DNA of 64,000 nt from Mycolicibacterium llatzerense. GTDB lineage: Bacteria; Actinomycetota; Actinomycetes; Mycobacteriales; Mycobacteriaceae. Below, in pieces: positions 63,037-64,000 of this stretch; the stretch's first letter is position 1; every line of letters starts with the position of its first letter. Where the stretch lies: NCBI RefSeq assembly GCF_000878195.1, contig NZ_JXST01000035.1, positions 1 to 64,000 of the forward strand, written 5' to 3'. The translations under genes were made by a program, and so were the position numbers. The notes beneath the pieces are model-generated. The model was given only the letters and a program-made list of their open reading frames with translations. It had not been told where the DNA came from and did no database searches.

Positions 63037-64000
63037 CTAGTCATGTAGGGCTCCCGCCACCGCAACAGGCTCGGTGAACATCAGATACGGCACCTCGATC
63101 TCGCGGTCTCGGCCGTCGAGCGAACGGAAGCGCACCGACATTGTGTTGTCACTCGGGTCGCCTGGTGCCGAGGGTTGCTTGAGGGCCCACGACCACAACA
63201 CGATGACGTGGCCCAGGTACGCCGAATCCAGCAGTGCGACGGCCTCGGCCAGCGAGACCGGTCGGCGGGCGACCGCGGAATTGAGCATCTCGGACATCGC
63301 CGGTGCATCGACCTGGGTGGTCAGCGCCGCGAAGCTGGACAGGTCGACGTCGCCTTGTGCCGCTTCAGCCTGCCTGGGTGCCGACAGGTCGCCGATCTTG
63401 AAGCTCAGCGCGCCGATCGAGCTGATGGCGTGACGCGCCAGCGGGACTTCGATGTCCAGCCGGGAGTCGGTCAGTGACGACTTCAGCAGCGTCCGGGCCG
63501 CGCCGATCGCCTCGTTGAGCTGCCGGGCGACGCCGCGGCTGGACTCCATGGTGCCGACCGCGGTGAACCGCTTGACCCGCTGCGCGCAGCGCTGCTGGAT
63601 GCGTTCGACCTCGTCGATCTGATGCCCGATCAGCTCGAAGAACCCGGCCATCACCTTGCGCAACGCCGGGTCCAGTTCCGGGAGGGCAGAGGCGACGGTG
63701 GCGATGTCGGTCTCGAATTCGGCGCGCTGGTCGGGGTCGTTGATCATCCGCAGGAACGCCCGGTGCGAATCGCGGCCCGCCGAATCCCACGCCGCCTGAT
63801 AGTCGGCGTACATCTGGCGTTGCCGGTCGCGGTACTCGATGTTGGTGTCGATGGGATCGTCCAGCGCCTGCGTGGCCTGCTCGATCATGGTGCCATACAG
63901 CCCGATGTCGGTGATCAACCGTTCCATCTGCAGCGCGATGGCGCGGGCCTCGTCGTACATGTCGGTGACGTCGGGCTCGGGTCGCAGGCCGGCTTCCAGC
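63037..64000 (-). CDS. jetA: MukF/JetA-like kleisin (DUF3375), 5' end beyond the window
   Basis: The C-terminal 320 or so residues of a DUF3375 protein; the frame is open to the right edge, so the start lies outside. The part seen has long helices (DEARAIALQMERLITDIGLYGTMIEQATQALDD pattern), the middle domain DELDPALRKVMAGFFELIGHQ and a C-terminal winged-helix region ending EVPYLMFTEPVAVAG. It is the kleisin that closes the JetC dimer. An ATG at 63960 is internal and not the start. Confidence 0.88.
   Translation of the reverse strand, partial: LEAGLRPEPDVTDMYDEARAIALQMERLITDIGLYGTMIEQATQALDDPIDTNIEYRDRQRQMYADYQAAWDSAGRDSHRAFLRMINDPDQRAEFETDIATVASALPELDPALRKVMAGFFELIGHQIDEVERIQQRCAQRVKRFTAVGTMESSRGVARQLNEAIGAARTLLKSSLTDSRLDIEVPLARHAISSIGALSFKIGDLSAPRQAEAAQGDVDLSSFAALTTQVDAPAMSEMLNSAVARRPVSLAEAVALLDSAYLGHVIVLWSWALKQPSAPGDPSDNTMSVRFRSLDGRDREIEVPYLMFTEPVAVAGALHD

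Overview
The window is chromosomal DNA from a mycobacterium, most likely a rapidly growing environmental one (Mycolicibacterium type). It is GC-rich, many genes appear leaderless (a TANNNT -10 box 6-7 nt before ATG/GTG), and it carries F420 chemistry, PknG/GlnH/GlnX, an MmpL transporter, LpqL and a PGRS-like protein. The gene order follows M. tuberculosis Rv0406c-Rv0427c as I remember it: MBL hydrolase, fgd1, pta, ackA, pknG, glnH, glnX, mutT3, thiE, thiO, thiS, thiG, lpqL, Rv0421c-like hydrolase, thiD, thiC, xthA. Lineage-specific blocks interrupt this order.

Layout. 1-4.8 kb: tail of an IS110-type transposase, LysR regulator with a convergent MFS exporter, SDR and FAD monooxygenase around a palindromic operator, and a small membrane gene broken by an in-frame stop. 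4.9-15.5 kb: conserved core with fgd1, pta-ackA, a CtaG-like protein and the amino-acid-sensing operon glnX-glnH-pknG. 15.6-18.9 kb: mutT3 and thiamine genes; thiE and the riboswitch-controlled thiOSG operon diverge from back-to-back -10 boxes. 18.9-32.7 kb: accessory block with an SGNH hydrolase, ABC exporter, HTTM protein pair, a DUF347/PAP2/small-protein cluster with a convergent two-component system, a stand-alone HATPase remnant, a secreted PE-less PGRS/collagen-like protein and a convergent GT2 glycosyltransferase. 32.7-39.7 kb: lpqL and a tandem paralogue without catalytic glutamates, a low-complexity lipoprotein, a LipJ-type hydrolase-cyclase divergent from a GntR-MFS pair, and a DoxX-like protein. 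39.7-44.4 kb: a Baeyer-Villiger monooxygenase and the hydrolase-thiD-thiC group with a second TPP riboswitch. 44.5-58.2 kb: DHA2 exporter; a possible catabolic operon (esterase, SDR, diiron ferritin-like protein, BVMO) followed by MerR and a coiled-coil protein; a tandem ABM protein with a decayed second copy; MmpL/TetR around a large operator; and an HSL esterase. 58.2-64 kb: xthA, then jetC, jetB and the 3' part of jetA (Wadjet/MukBEF-like SMC complex).

How the genes work together. GlnX-GlnH-PknG link extracellular amino acids to central metabolism. ThiC, ThiD, ThiE, ThiO, ThiS and ThiG make thiamine phosphate under TPP control at two loci. The accessory blocks are mostly regulated oxidation, export and envelope genes, each with a nearby repressor or operator palindrome. 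The most novel-looking parts are the PGRS/collagen-like protein with its glycosyltransferase neighbour, the DUF347 cluster with a shared 19-bp box, the catalytically dead LpqL paralogue, and jetABC without jetD between jetC and xthA.
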